A DNA stretch of 64,000 nucleotides, from NCBI RefSeq assembly GCF_958450345.1, contig NC_088780.1, positions 61,337,033-61,401,032 of the forward strand, read 5' to 3'. The DNA is from Calliphora vicina. Lineage: Eukaryota; Arthropoda; Insecta; Diptera; Calliphoridae. Within the stretch, counting starts at the first letter, position 1. Each line of letters starts with the position of its first letter. The notes under the pieces are model-generated. The model had not been told where the DNA came from, ran no database searches, and worked only from the letters and a program-made list of their open reading frames with translations. Of this stretch, positions 21,098-32,001 are shown piece by piece. The translations under genes and the position numbers were made by a program.

Positions 21098-21775
21098 AGG
21101 TAGGATCACACGATTGCCGCAATGCACCAATTATTGGTCTATTTTATACGTCAATCGTGTGATTTCACAACTCATTGGCTCATATGTCAAACCACAACAA
21201 TATTGTGCTTATTTGGCCCAATCAAATGCAACACTGGTGCGGCAATCATGTGAATGCTTGATAGGCAACATGCACCAATAAAAAAGTTAAAAATACAACA
21301 ATATTTATTGTGTTCTAGTGCGGCAATCAAAGAAGACAATTAGCGCCAATATTAATTTTTGTAAAAGAAATATTCTTTTTGTGAGCCACTCTTTGACCCA
21401 CATACATCTTTTAACATTTCTTTATTAATTTTTTATACGATAATTAAGGCCGACGCAATTTTCTTTTTTTTATTTAACAAATAATTTTTTCACAATTAGA
21501 TTTTTTTACATTTATGTAAACAAAACAAAATTTAACATCTAGACAACAGCTGTTTCTCTGAGTTGCCGCAAACTAGAACAATCGTGTGACTGGAATGCGA
21601 CAATTATTGCCACTATATCGCTTTGCGCCAATTAACGACAATCAAATTTATATAAAATGAGGCAATCATGTGACTGCAGAGAATTTGATTGGGACAATTT
21701 CTTTATTGGGCCCCAATTCAGCACAATAAAAATTGTATTAAATTGGTGCATTGCGGCAATCGTGTGATCCTACCT
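21098..21775. mobile_element. PIF/Harbinger-like element, AGGTAGGATCACACG ends, copy 1
   Basis: Left AGGTAGGATCACACGATTGC and right GCAATCGTGTGATCCTACCT are flanked by TTA (21095-21097, 21776-21778). The interior has many 'gcggcaat' and 'caatcgtgtgat' words and is non-coding. A relative at 28486-29088 shares the right end and carries a fragment that looks like PIF transposase, which supports the class. It inserted into the right target duplication of the preceding hAT element. Confidence 0.82.
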
Positions 21776-21778
21776 TTA

Positions 21779-21895
21779 CACATGTTAATATTTTAGTGTT
21801 TTCTCTTATTCAAATCATCTTGAAAAAAGTTTCAAGCGTTTTTAGGTTTTCAGTCGTGGTAGTCATTCTCATATTCCACGAGAATGACCCATATA
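21779..21895. repeat. dispersed repeat R, right half of interrupted copy
   Basis: Continues 'cacatgttaatattttagtg' and 'ttctcttattcaaatcat', the inverse of 10180-10265, then runs into 'ttcagtcgtggtagtcattc' and 'attccacgagaatga'. Confidence 0.65.
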
Positions 21896-21900
21896 TAAAA

Positions 21901-22205
21901 ACATGTATGAAAGCATGGTCAGTCAAGCCCGACCATATAATACCCTACACTAAGTAAATGGGCAAAATAATTATCGGAAGACTGCATTATATGGAAGCTT
22001 TGATCGCCATGAAATTAGGTCATGTTATTTATGTCTATATGAAAGTTATTCGTGTTGAATTTTATGTGTATACCAAAAATTTTAAGAGATTTTTGCTAGT
22101 TAAAGTGATTTTCGGAAGAGGGCCTTATATGGTAGCTATGACTAATTATGGACCGATCATCATAAAATTAGGTGACATGATTACCGTATATATAAAACAA
22201 CTGCA
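21901..22205 (+). mobile_element. Helentron-like family B fragment
   Basis: Begins near 'gaaagcatggtcagtcaagc' with the hairpin partner 'gcccgaccat' and 'aataccctacactaagtaaa', followed by 'gattttcggaag' and 'gactaattatggaccgatca' blocks shared with the full copy at 52536-53191. The other end is missing. The open frame here is shared with the other copies only in broken form and is not called a gene. Confidence 0.55.
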
Positions 22206-22349
22206 TAAAGTTAGAGCCTTAAGAGTTCAAAAATGTAAAATTTCCTCGGATTGAGTTTACAATTCTTAACATATTTCTAATTAGCGTCCACAAAATTTCT
22301 ATTATATATTTCATTATTCCGAAAAAATAATTAAAAAAGGAAAAAATTT
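22206..22349. other. short unassigned spacer
   Basis: AT-rich, nothing assigned. Confidence 0.3.
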
Positions 22350-22617
22350 ATGTAAAAATCTATTTATTTTTTTATGAAACATGATTTTACAAAAATGTCT
22401 ATAAAAATAAATTTAAGTACCCGTTTTCATATTGTATAAAAATTTAATATAAACCGGTTAATCGGTTTTTTCAAAAACACACTTTTGTGTTTTTTTGGAC
22501 AATCTAATAAATATACAATTTGGTAGAAAAGATAATTTTAATATTATGGATTCAGGTTTCTTATATTATGTTTTGAAAATCCCAAAATTATTCACATAGT
22601 TTGAAAACTGTCAACCC
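22350..22617. mobile_element. fragment of a CCGG-rich hAT-like element
   Basis: 'ttaatataaaccggttaatc' resembles 5385-5430, and the block ends ACTGTCAACCCTA at 22617, a plausible hAT-type right end. No left end or target duplication is visible. Confidence 0.35.
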
Positions 22618-23182
22618 TAGTATGCTTGTTGGTATGATTTTTAATGTGTTTTTATCTAAGTAAGAAAATTAAATTGTCCATTAATTATATCATGAATATT
22701 GTAATAGGAAATCTTGCAATGTTTTTTATAAATATACTCCAGAAAATAAATGAAATGTTTAATTTCCATCATCGTCTTATCTTAAGTCACACGGTTTGAA
22801 ATCTCAAGCAATTGTGTTACACAAAATTTTATGTATTTTTACAGTCAGTCGTCATCTTTATCAAAAACTATTATGTTTGTGCTGAATTGAAAACATTATT
22901 TTTACATAATAACAACATACGGTATGAAAAACGGAAATATGTCAGGATGAAAGATGCTATCCTCATTTATTTTTTGTATCTTCACTATTGCATGAACTAA
23001 CAAAATGCTAGACGAAAAATTTGTTTACATAGTCATTTGTCATTTTATACACTCCACCACCAAGTGCTATTAGATTTTTTTTTGGAAAAATCATCAAAAT
23101 TATGAAAAAAAAAATCTTCAAATTCATTGCAAAAATCCTGTTGTATTCATTTAATTCCATTTTTTTATATTTATTTTATTGC
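22618..23182. other. unassigned AT-rich sequence
   Basis: No TIRs, hairpins or coding blocks recognised. Contains poly-A/T tracts near 23075-23115. Confidence 0.35.
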
Positions 23183-23187
23183 TTTAA

Positions 23188-23336
23188 GCTGGCCACTCAC
23201 GGTTGATTTGTGAGTATGATTTGATCGTGCTCGAAGTCTTATTACTTGTTAATGGGGCTGTGCGAGAACAAAATCACAAGTAATTGAAAATTTTCAATCA
23301 CAAATCAGGCAAACAAATCATTCCTGTGTGGCCAGC
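23188..23336. mobile_element. 149 bp MITE, GCTGGCCAC ends
   Basis: GCTGGCCACTCACGGTTGAT at the left is mirrored by 'caaatcattcctgtgtggcc' at the right. TTTAA stands on both sides (23183-23187, 23337-23341). Because the flank is itself nearly palindromic, the target may be TTA (PIF-like) or longer. Non-coding. Confidence 0.7.
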
Positions 23337-23427
23337 TTTAAATAAAAAGCATCAATAAAACACTGTCAGTACATTAATATATGGGCATTTCCTACGATTA
23401 GTCAACCAGGATTAGTCAACATTTTTT

Positions 23428-23842
23428 CGGACCAAGGACGAAGCCTATTGAAACTGGCTGAAATCGGTCCATTATTTCACCTAGCCCCCATACAAATGTC
23501 CTCCCAAATACAAATATTGTTACAAATACAAATATTGTTCCAAATAAGTTTTATATATACCGAATTCATGTCACCAAATTTTATTATGATCGGTCCATAA
23601 TTAGTCATAGCTCCCGTATAAGACCCGCTTCCGTAAATCACTTTAACGTTCATAAATCTCATAAAAATTTTGGTATACACATAGAATTCAACATAAATAA
23701 CTTTCAAATAGACATAAACTACGACCTAGTTTCATGGTGATCGGTCAATAATTGGCAATAGCTGCCATGTTAGGTTCACTTCGAAAATTACTCACGAATA
23801 TAAATTATTGAATTTTTAAAAGAAAAATGTTACTTAGTGTAA
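23428..23842 (-). mobile_element. Helentron-like family B fragment, inverted
   Basis: Runs inversely through 'ttcggaccaaggacgaagcc', 'gctgaaatcggtccattatt', 'ggtccataattagtcatagc' and ends 'gttacttagtgta'. The hairpin terminus is lost. It is the same family as 52536-53191. Confidence 0.55.
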
Positions 23843-23929
23843 ATTCATAATAATACATATTTACATAAAAACAATCTGAAGAACTATTTTAGAAATCGTC
23901 TTTTAAAAATAAAAATTCTTCAAGGGTTT

Positions 23930-24136
23930 TTGTCTCAAAAAATTTCTTGTCTTAGTTTTATTTATATTTATTTGGCTAAAAATACTGATGAATTTTGTGA
24001 AACTATTAAGTCATTTACAAAATCACATAATTTCGAAAACGCTGGTTTATTGTTTGATAACACTGCGGAACAGAGATTTTGGTGCCCGAGATTTGAACTA
24101 CGTTTTGTACAAGCTGATGAATCCTCATTACTATGT
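23930..24136 (+). other. unidentified open stretch next to a DINE-like element
   Basis: One frame is open for about 68 codons and contains NTDEFCETIKSFTKSH, FENAGLLFDNTAEQRF and CPRFELRFVQADESS, less biased than most frames here. It runs into the DINE-like element without a stop. It may be a relic of an element ORF. I cannot assign it. Confidence 0.2.
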
Positions 24137-24981
24137 TATACTCAGCTTCGTGAGAAGGGTATATATAAGTTTGTCATTCCGTTTGTAATTTCTACATTTT
24201 TCATTTCCGACCCTATAAAGTATATATATTCTGGATCCTTATAGATAGCGGAGTCGATTAAGCCATGTCCGTCTGTCTGTCTGTTTGTCCGTCTGTCTGT
24301 CTGTCTGTTGAAATCAATTTTCTGAAGGCCCCAGATATCTCCGGGATCCAAATCTTCAACAATTCTGTCAGACATACTTTCGAGAATTTTTCTATTTAAA
24401 ATCAGCAAAATCCGTCCATAAATAACGGAGATATTAGCAAAAATCCGAGACAACCTCTGAAAATTTCATCAAAAAACACAATGTATTGCATGCTTTGACA
24501 AAAAAAACAACAAAACGTATGGTTGGATGTGCAAGCTATGCGTATTTTGTTTTTTTTTGTGTTTTGTTTCTTTTGGCGTTGTTGTTGTTTTTTATACAAC
24601 TAAACGTTTGTTTGGTTGTGTGTTGGTTTTTTTGACAAAAAAACAACAAAACGTATGTTTGGATGTGCAAGCTTTGCGTATTTTGTTTTTCTTTTGTGTT
24701 TTGTTTCTTTTGGCGTTGTTGTTGTTTTTTATACAATTAAACGTATGTTTGGATGTGTGTTGGTTTCATTGCCTTGCGTATTTTGTTTTTTCTTTTGGTG
24801 TTTTGTTTCGTTTGGCGTTGTTGTTGTTTTTTGTGTTCTTGATAAATTTAGGATGCTGTACGCTGAAAGTGGGCAATGTACATACATACCTATATACTTA
24901 TTATAAAAAATAATAATGCATCCACAACAAAGGTGAAGGGTATATAAGATTCGGCATAGCCGAATATAGCACTCTTACTTG
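24137..24981 (+). mobile_element. DINE-1/INE-1-like element, middle-length copy
   Basis: Starts TATACTCAGCTTCGTGAGAA (four bases of the usual terminus deleted), has AGCCATGTCCGTCTGTC, a shorter GTCT run than the 16.6 kb copy, three minisatellite units, and the end hairpin ATTCGGCATAGCCGAAT plus CTTACTTG at 24981. It is close in sequence to the 16588 copy. Confidence 0.8.
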
Positions 24982-25091
24982 TTTTTCTTAAGATTGACTA
25001 ACGTTACCCCGAAATAACTGCAATTACAGTTACCGATATAATCATTTATACCGTTATTTATAAATACAGTTATGCTTATAACGTAGACAGA

Positions 25092-27259
25092 CGACGCACA
25101 GTGCTTTGTCCCCATATAACGAATGGACAAAAGTAGAAGGAGCTTTCAAAGAGGTATGAAATTTGGTACACTAATACCCTTTTTCATTGCTAAATAAAAT
25201 ACAAATTTTCAGCAAATTCGGATGAAGGACTTGCCTACCTGCCATATATCCTGAATATTAAAAATTACGTTTTAGCTAAAATATTTATTAAAATGTCTCA
25301 CACATTTTCAGTTTTCTCTAGAATTAAGGTGCTTCGTTGTATGACAAATTTAACCTTAAAGACAAGTACTCCTTTTACTTCCATATAAGCCTAATTTATA
25401 TAAAATTCGTTCGACGATTTTATACAAATCGAAATACTATTTTTTGAATATTCTTGAGATAATTCATTTAATTTATATAATTTTCAATTGCAAAATAAAT
25501 GGTAATAATTATAAAAGTTATTTATTGGAAATATAATTTTTTTTAAATAATGTACAAGGGTATATGTATTAGTCTCAAATTTTCTAATTCTAAAAACGGT
25601 AAATTAAAAATTCATATTCAGTGATTTTTATTTCTTAATTTATAATTAAGGATTGTTTTTAATTTTATTAATGACATTTATAATAGCACTGTTTACTGAA
25701 TTTAGTTATACGCGTATTAAAAAAGTTTACTTTTTCAAATAGTTTTGTTTTTTCAAAATGTACATACAGTAGCCCAATAAAGTCTACATACAGGAATTCA
25801 AATTAAATTTCTTTCGTTGAAAGCTGCATTTGTAAGTTAAAAGTAATGAAATATATTTGTTTAAAAAATAAATTCATATAAAAAAAATTAAAACAACATC
25901 ACTTAATTCGGGTTTATCAACATTTCCTATCACGTCCAAAATTTCACCGTTATTAGAATTATTGATTCTGAGCCAAATAACGAAATTTTTTTTTGGTTTT
26001 TTGGGCTTTAATGTTCAAAATATTATGAAACATGATAGCCCCGTCCACCCAAAAGTAGGCATGACCGAGAATAAATTTTTCGTTATTTTACTCAGAACCA
26101 ATAACTCTAATAACGATGAACTTTTGGGCGTTATTTGAATTGTTTTTTTGCTAAAATCGACATAAGACATGTATTACTATATGTATATCTCATAAAAAAA
26201 CTGCTTTAAATTAAAGTAACACAATAATTTTTACTGTATGTAGACTTTCTTGGGCTACTGTACATTACCAATTTTTTCTCTTACAAATTTATATATTTTT
26301 ATTATTCTTTTACTTGAAGATACTGAAACCAGCACTCAGTCAAGTCTAAATGTTTTAAAACAACCATATTGATAAAAAAAATATTTTGTAAGAAGTTCAA
26401 CGATCTTGAATACACTAATTTTACTAAAATGTTGTCAAACAACATCATCACTTATTATTCAAAAATCAATATTAATATCGAGAACAATTATAACAAAATT
26501 CCAAAATTATAGAATAATTTTTTTAAGTGAGAAAAACCATAAATATTACAAACAATACTTAGCAACTCCAATGAACCAATTATTGAAAATAAAAAAACAG
26601 GACAAATTTTTAAAGAAAATTTATTCAAAATTTGAAATACATAATTTTTACAATTGATATTACAATTTACATGATTTAATTTAATTTTCAATTTGGGATA
26701 TAATTAACATTTTATACTAAAATTAACCATAATAAGCATTTTTAAAAATAATTTATTTCAAAGATGCGGCAAAAATTCCGTTAATTTTATTTTTATTTTT
26801 AATAAATAAATGTATTAACTATAAAAAGCAATAACAAAAAAATACTACATTTTACACAGTTTGTTTATATTTTCCACCAAAGTGAGATATTTTTTAATTT
26901 TTTATATGCATTTTTTAAAGCTATGTAAAATCATTCTAGGAGTGAAATTTCACAACAAATTGTTTTTTGGTAATTGAACGTTTACATAGTTATTTAAAAT
27001 ATTAAACCAAAAAACATTTTTTAAAAACCTAAATTTTTACAATATTTTTTGCAAATCTATCTTCAAAAGCACTTTCGTTTCCCTGAAAAATTTTCTGACT
27101 TTAGAGCCTTCTCTCAATAATAAATATGGTCATATCAAAATAATTTTTGGATACGTATATTAGTTGTCTTCTTAGCTTTCAAATTATATATATCTTATTA
27201 AAATTTGGAAGAAACATTTATTTTCCACTTTTGTCTATAGAACAGAGTACTGTGCGACG
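25092..27259. mobile_element. TIR element D (CGACGCACAG ends), copy 1
   Basis: Left CGACGCACAGTGCTTTGTCC with 'gacaaaagtagaa' is mirrored by 'ccacttttgtctatagaaca' and GTACTGTGCGACGG at the right. A second copy starts at 48577 and shares 'gaaggagctttc', 'ggatgaaggacttg' and 'tacctgccatatatcctgaa'. No domain is recognised. A Tc1-type MITE sits inside (25767-26260). No target duplication was found. Confidence 0.55.
25767..26260. mobile_element. Tc1/mariner-type MITE, CAGTAGCCCAA ends
   Basis: CAGTAGCCCAATAAAGTCTA at the left and TAGACTTTCTTGGGCTACTG at the right are flanked by TA on both sides (25765-25766, 26261-26262). The AAAGTCTACATACAG subterminal word is the style of Tc1 relatives. A second inverted pair ('ccgttattagaattattgat' and its mirror) gives a long imperfect fold. 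Non-coding. Confidence 0.78.
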
Positions 27260-27353
27260 GTGCGCCGCGGAGTTAATTTGCATTAGCAGTCTTAATTCAA
27301 ATTAACTTGTGAATTATCCCTATTCTAATGAGCATTAGCTTTGACGTAAATAC

Positions 27354-28354
27354 TAGGGTATTCAATCGATTAACCGTTAATCGGTTAACCGATTAATTTT
27401 GGACGGTTAACTGTTCGAATAATTTAGAATTGCCGATTTTCAAATAAGAAATAAACCGATTAATTTGTGTCGATTAACAGATAACCGAAATTCCTTTTTT
27501 TGGACTTTAAAAAATTGTTTTGTATTTATTTTTCCCTTTAAATTCAAATACAAATTTCAAATTAAAATTAGATATTTTTTGAACATCCAATAAACATGAT
27601 TATTGAGTATGTTAACAACTGACATATTTAATTTACATGTCTTTGAAACTTTGTTTGTATTTACATGTATAGATGAAACTTTTTTTTGAAATGAGTCTTT
27701 TAACATAACTAAACGAAACTATTAAATTAATGAAAATCTAAAACAATCCGAAAAGGAATATTCTTTGTCAAGCTTTTGATTTCTCCAACATATACAATTA
27801 GCTAAACAAACTCATTTGCTCATATGCTCATTTGCTGCAACAACGTCATAATTCAAAAAAGTAGTTTCGAGAAAAACGTCTTTGAATGTTTTATGACATT
27901 TTACTATTTCTTAAATAAATTTTCAACAAATCATGCGATTTCAGAAATATAAATATACTTATCAAATATACGAAAAAACATGAATTTTAATTTTGATGTT
28001 TACAACAAAAAAACACTCTCACACAAAAAATAATTGACTTTTTTGAAAACTGATATAACTATATGAAAGGTTATATTACTCAGCTCAAAAAACATGGATT
28101 TTGAGTTATGACGTTGTTGCAGCAAATAGGCGATACGTTTACAAAAATGATCTCAAATACCTTATTTGCTGTTTTTTGTATGTTTTTGTACACAAAATTC
28201 GTTGTTGTATTTTCAATTTAAAATTAAAATAGAAATTATTCGGTTAATCGAATAATTTTAAATTAACCGATTATTAACCGAATAAATCTAAACCCGATTA
28301 ATTATTTGCTCGATTAACCGATTAAACCAGAAACCCGATTAATTGAATACCCTA
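27354..28354. mobile_element. hAT element, TAGGGTATTCAAT ends, copy 2
   Basis: TAGGGTATTCAATCGATTAA at the left and TTAATTGAATACCCTA at the right are flanked by an exact 8 bp GTAAATAC duplication (27346-27353, 28355-28362). It has the same family and subterminal 'gattaaccga' words as 20298-21090, in opposite orientation and about 200 bp longer. The interior has mirrored 'catttgctcatatgctcatt' and 'gacgttgttgcagcaaat' stretches. No transposase. Confidence 0.92.
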
Positions 28355-28485
28355 GTAAATACACAAAATCAAACTGAATTTATACTGAATTTAGCTATTT
28401 TAATATGGCAAGACTGTCGACAATCAATCAGAATTTGGAAATTGTTTACTTTTGAAAAAGAAAAATAAAATGAAAAATTAAAATG

Positions 28486-28689
28486 GAAAGCGAACAATGC
28501 TATTGGCATTCTCTTATCGAGTGGCATACAAAACCTCATATTGGTGTCCATCCTTTTCATATCTTTAACATTTTCACACACTTTTTGGAAAGCCTTCCTA
28601 TTGAGGCGAATGTTTTCCTTAAACCTGTTACCGTCCATCGACAGTTTCGTACTAGATTAAAGATAACATGCAAACTGTTTCTTTAATGT
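28486..28689 (-). pseudogene. PIF/Harbinger transposase-like fragment
   Basis: The minus frame reads MDGNRFKENIRLNRKAF, QKVCENVKDMKRMDTNMR and MPLDKRMPIALFAF. The order 'F+ENIR+++.F..+...... .DT.MR..+P+.KR+.IAL' is that of the region preceding the catalytic core in PIF/Harbinger transposases. Similarity stops abruptly after IALFA, where the element is truncated. The call is from family memory and is moderate. Confidence 0.65.
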
Positions 28690-29088
28690 AGTACTAAACT
28701 GTCGTATGTGTAGACGTTTACGCTAGCCACGATAAGGGTGATTAATTTTTTTAAATGAAATATTTTCTTCTTTTTTTTTAGTGAACAAATCATTTTTTCA
28801 CAAATATTAAAATTTGTTATATTTATGTAAAAAAAAACAAAATTTAACATTTAGCACAACAGCTGTTTCTCATAGTTGCAGCATTCTAGAACAATCGTGT
28901 GACTGGAATGCGGCAATTATTGTTACTAAACCTTTTCGCGGCAATTTACGACAATACAATTTATGTAAAATGAGGCAATCGTGTGATTGCAAATAATTTG
29001 ATTGGGACAATTTCCTTATTGGGCCTCAATTCAGCACAATAAAAATTTTATAAAATTGGTGTATTGCAGCAATCGTGTGATCCTACCT
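28486..29088 (-). mobile_element. truncated PIF/Harbinger element sharing ends with 21098-21775
   Basis: From about 28745 the sequence follows 21430-21775 ('aacagctgtttctc', 'gaacaatcgtgtgactggaa', 'tttgattgggacaatttc') and ends GCAATCGTGTGATCCTACCT followed by TTA. The transposase-like fragment reads away from this end, as expected if this is the 5' terminus of a coding element. The other half is missing. Confidence 0.65.
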
Positions 29089-29244
29089 TTATCCAGCATT
29101 CATTATGGCTTGGTTTTACTTTTACTGTTTATTGATCTCAAATTTTAATGACTACTTATTTTATATTTTATTTACTATGTACATTACTTTTTTATTATTT
29201 GTACACGCAGAGAAAAAACATGGTTCGACATGGTTACGACAACT

Positions 29245-29563
29245 ATACTAATATTTATTTATTTTTATTAAAGAAAAATTACATTTCATTACTTAATTAT
29301 AACCATACGAAGCCATTGCGGCTTGTCTGTATGTGAATTAACAAAAATGTATGTTATTCTCAAAAATTTTTTCTTTTAAATTTATGTGTAATTTATAAAT
29401 ATTTGATAATAAATGGTTAAAACATATCACGAATTTATTGCTGGTTTGATATGAAATAATCTTTTAGAACCTTTTTCCTGATATTGATGTTCTCAGCTTT
29501 CGAAATGACATCTATCGGTAAAGCGTTGAATATAGTAGGCAAAGTTGTTGCTAGTGCTAGTGT
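29245..29563 (-). mobile_element. 5'-truncated non-LTR retrotransposon tail
   Basis: This block is absent from the paralogous element at 10810-11691. On the minus strand it encodes the end of a reverse-transcriptase-type ORF followed by an AT-rich 3' region finishing in 'tttttctttaataaaaataa'. A short 5'-truncated piece with a coding end and 3' UTR is typical of non-LTR insertions. No clear target duplication. Confidence 0.5.
29435..29560 (-). pseudogene. C-terminal scrap of a non-LTR ORF2-like protein
   Basis: The frame reads TTLPTIFNALPIDVISKA and ENINIRKKVLKDYFISNQQ, then TAA at 29435-29437. The 'P.+FN.LP.+V......F++.LK.YF' layout is that of the extreme C terminus of CR1/Jockey-like ORF2 proteins. 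The catalytic domains are absent. The assignment is inferred from the short motif. Confidence 0.45.
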
Positions 29564-30369
29564 TCGTTGTAACAATATATTGTTGTCGTAAACATATAAT
29601 TGTTGTTTTAATTTAATTTAAACAATATTTTAGTTACTGTAACCATTAAATTTATAAATATGAATATTGTTCACCGAATGGTTCGGACAACCAAATATTG
29701 ATAGATAGGTAAACATATTATGTTATGTACAACCATTAAATGTCAATAATATGTTTAAGATGTAAACATAATATGTTTACAACAACTAAATAATGATAAA
29801 TAGGTAAACATATTATATTATGTAGTCATAATATGTTTAAGATGCAAACAAAATATGTTTACTTTTAATAGTATTTTTTTCAACCATTTGTGAGTGGTGG
29901 TTAAACAAACACCACCACTGTGTTATTTTTATATGTAAATTTTGAGTGTCTGTAATTCCCATTCGCTCTATAGTTTTATTTGTATATTATCTTTAACTTT
30001 CCTAGAGCGAATAACAATAAAGTTCAGTGAATTTATCAATAATATTTTAATTGGGAATTTAGTGCCTTAAAACTAAAACCTATTAAAATAAAATTTTGTA
30101 TTTATAAAAATAAATTTTAATAATAATATGATTAATTTGAATCATAATATGATTTCATTGGATTATAATTAATTAATTTGGTCATAAATATGATTACTTT
30201 GGGTCATATTATGATTGATTTATATCATAATATGATTATTTCAGAACTTATTATGATATTTCATGCTACCAATAATGATCATAATATGTTTTGGACTACA
30301 AGCATAAATCTGATCATAATATGTTGCTCTTAGTTTATGGTTACCACAACTATGTTTTTTCTCTGCGTG

Positions 30370-31203
30370 CAGTTTGTTATATAGTTAGTAGCTTTTATTA
30401 ACCATATAAGGCCCTAAGGGCTCGGTTATGTAAATGAAGAATTAATAAAAAACACAAAAACTTTATTTATATAATTTTCCCAGATTTTTTTCGATTAAAT
30501 TTATCAATTTAAACTAAATACACCAGTTTGATTGTTTTACATACATATTTAAAATGAATCGATAAATTCCTACGTTTTTGTATCCTATGGCATTCTCTAA
30601 TGAAAATATATATTTTATTTAAATAAAATAAAGAATAACTGTAATTTCAGATTAAATCTGGATTAACCCTCTTTTGTTTGTGAACTTTTGTGGCATTAAA
30701 GAAATTAACGATTATTTTGATTGTATTCTGTATGTAATATCTTCTTCTTCTATATGAATACAAATCAAATGTCGTTCGTTGTTAATTGCATCAGTTGAGA
30801 ACGGATTTGGACAATTTTATTTTTGAAATGTTTGTCATATTCCAACTTAGGTTTTTACGGAAAAAAATTGACCACGCCCACTTTTTTCGATTTATGTAGC
30901 TCGGTTTCCGGAATACTTTACAGTATAAATTCTAATATGTGCATACAACTTATTTTGTGCAAAATTTTATAAGGACTGCCGCATAATCAACATAGTTATG
31001 ACTGCTCAAACAGTATGGGGCTAGAGGAAATCATGGACCATTTTCAATACAAAACAAACCTTATAAACAGAGAGTATTACGGGAAAATTTTTGCCAGCTG
31101 GATTGTGTATTAAACAAACGGTCGGAAATTTTTTGTTATAAAATAAAACAATATTTTTATACTTTATTTTAAATTTTCAGTTTTTTTTATGGATTTATCA
31201 CTC
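30370..31203. other. unassigned, with a Helentron-like scrap
   Basis: 'aaggactgccgcataatcaa' and 'actgctcaaacagtatgggg' near 30970-31020 resemble 6860-6925 in the Helentron-like element, so at least 30880-31060 is a decayed fragment of that class. The rest is AT-rich and unassigned. Confidence 0.4.
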
Positions 31204-31206
31204 TTA

Positions 31207-31333
31207 CCCCCAGTAACACGAAGCCTGGTTAAGCGTTAACTAATAGTTATACTGTTGGTTTAAATTATTTTTGTATGAAATCTGTCAGTATAACTATTAG
31301 TTAAAACATAACCAGACTTCGTGTTAATGGGGG
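31207..31333. mobile_element. PIF/Harbinger-like MITE, family 1, copy 2
   Basis: CCCCCAGTAACACGAAGCC to TTCGTGTTAATGGGGG, flanked by TTA (31204-31206, 31334-31336). It has the same near-palindromic build as the 1247-1370 copy, including 'taactaatagttatactg' and its mirror. Confidence 0.77.
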
Positions 31334-31375
31334 TTATAAATTAAAATTCATAAGAGTAAGGAAATAGAGCTCATT

Positions 31376-31470
31376 CGCCAAAAAATTACCAAATAATTGG
31401 TTTTTCTCGAAAATTTCAAAATTTAAATCGAGGTACGGAAAAACTATAAGAGATATTTTCATAATTTTTT
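31376..31470 (-). repeat. dispersed repeat, partial inverse copy of 60365-60670
   Basis: 'ggtttttctcgaaaatttc' and 'ggtacggaaaaactata' are the inverse of the 18.7 and 60.4 kb copies. Confidence 0.5.
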
Positions 31471-32001
31471 CACATTTTTATTCCCTATTATATTCTTAAT
31501 AAATCCCAAAAAAACAAAATTTTTTAAAATTTTAAAATGGAGTTTCAGGATGATTTTTTTACTAATGTTCACCAAACTGGAGGGTGAGAATGGCCAAAAT
31601 CCAACTTTCGTTTATTAAGGGCCACCCCAGTGTAGAGTTGTCTAACCGGTTTTCGAATTATTCGAAAAACCGGTTTATTTTCAATTTTCCGGTTTTTTTA
31701 AACCGGTTTGTACAAAAGGATGGTTTTCGAGTTATTCGACAAACCGGTTTTTTTGTCTCGAATTATTCGACAAAATCGAATATTTTTTGAAATTTATTTT
31801 AAGATTTTATGCGATTACTATTAATAATTATCTATTCCCCTTTTTAATTTTAAACAAATTTTAATACAAAAATGTTATATTTAAATTAACAAAGCAATGT
31901 TAGCAAACTTTAACAGACAGAAGTCAGAAAACATAACTAGCAAAAAATAATCAGATGGCTTTTTATTCGTGTGCAGTATCGTATGCAGTAACACTTTTTA
32001 A

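Larger units (their letters stand above)
29204..30369. mobile_element. TIR element with CACGCAGAG ends, copy 2
   Basis: CACGCAGAGAAAAAACATGG at the left (after TA) and CTCTGCGTG at the right (followed by CA) frame 1.17 kb. It matches 10810-11691 throughout except for a ~300 bp insertion after 'acgacaactatact' (29245-29563). It contains the same CATAATATG-type word series. Confidence 0.7.

Noticed and set aside
21958..22254. 98-codon open frame with a clean ATG
   Set aside because: The same sequence, with frame breaks, occurs in other family B Helentron-like copies (23428-23842, 52640-52830). It is non-coding element body.
24137..24453. Coding frame on the minus strand ending in the GTCT region
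   Set aside because: The peptide (RQTDRRTNRQTDG) is the translation of the microsatellite, repeated at 16.7 kb.
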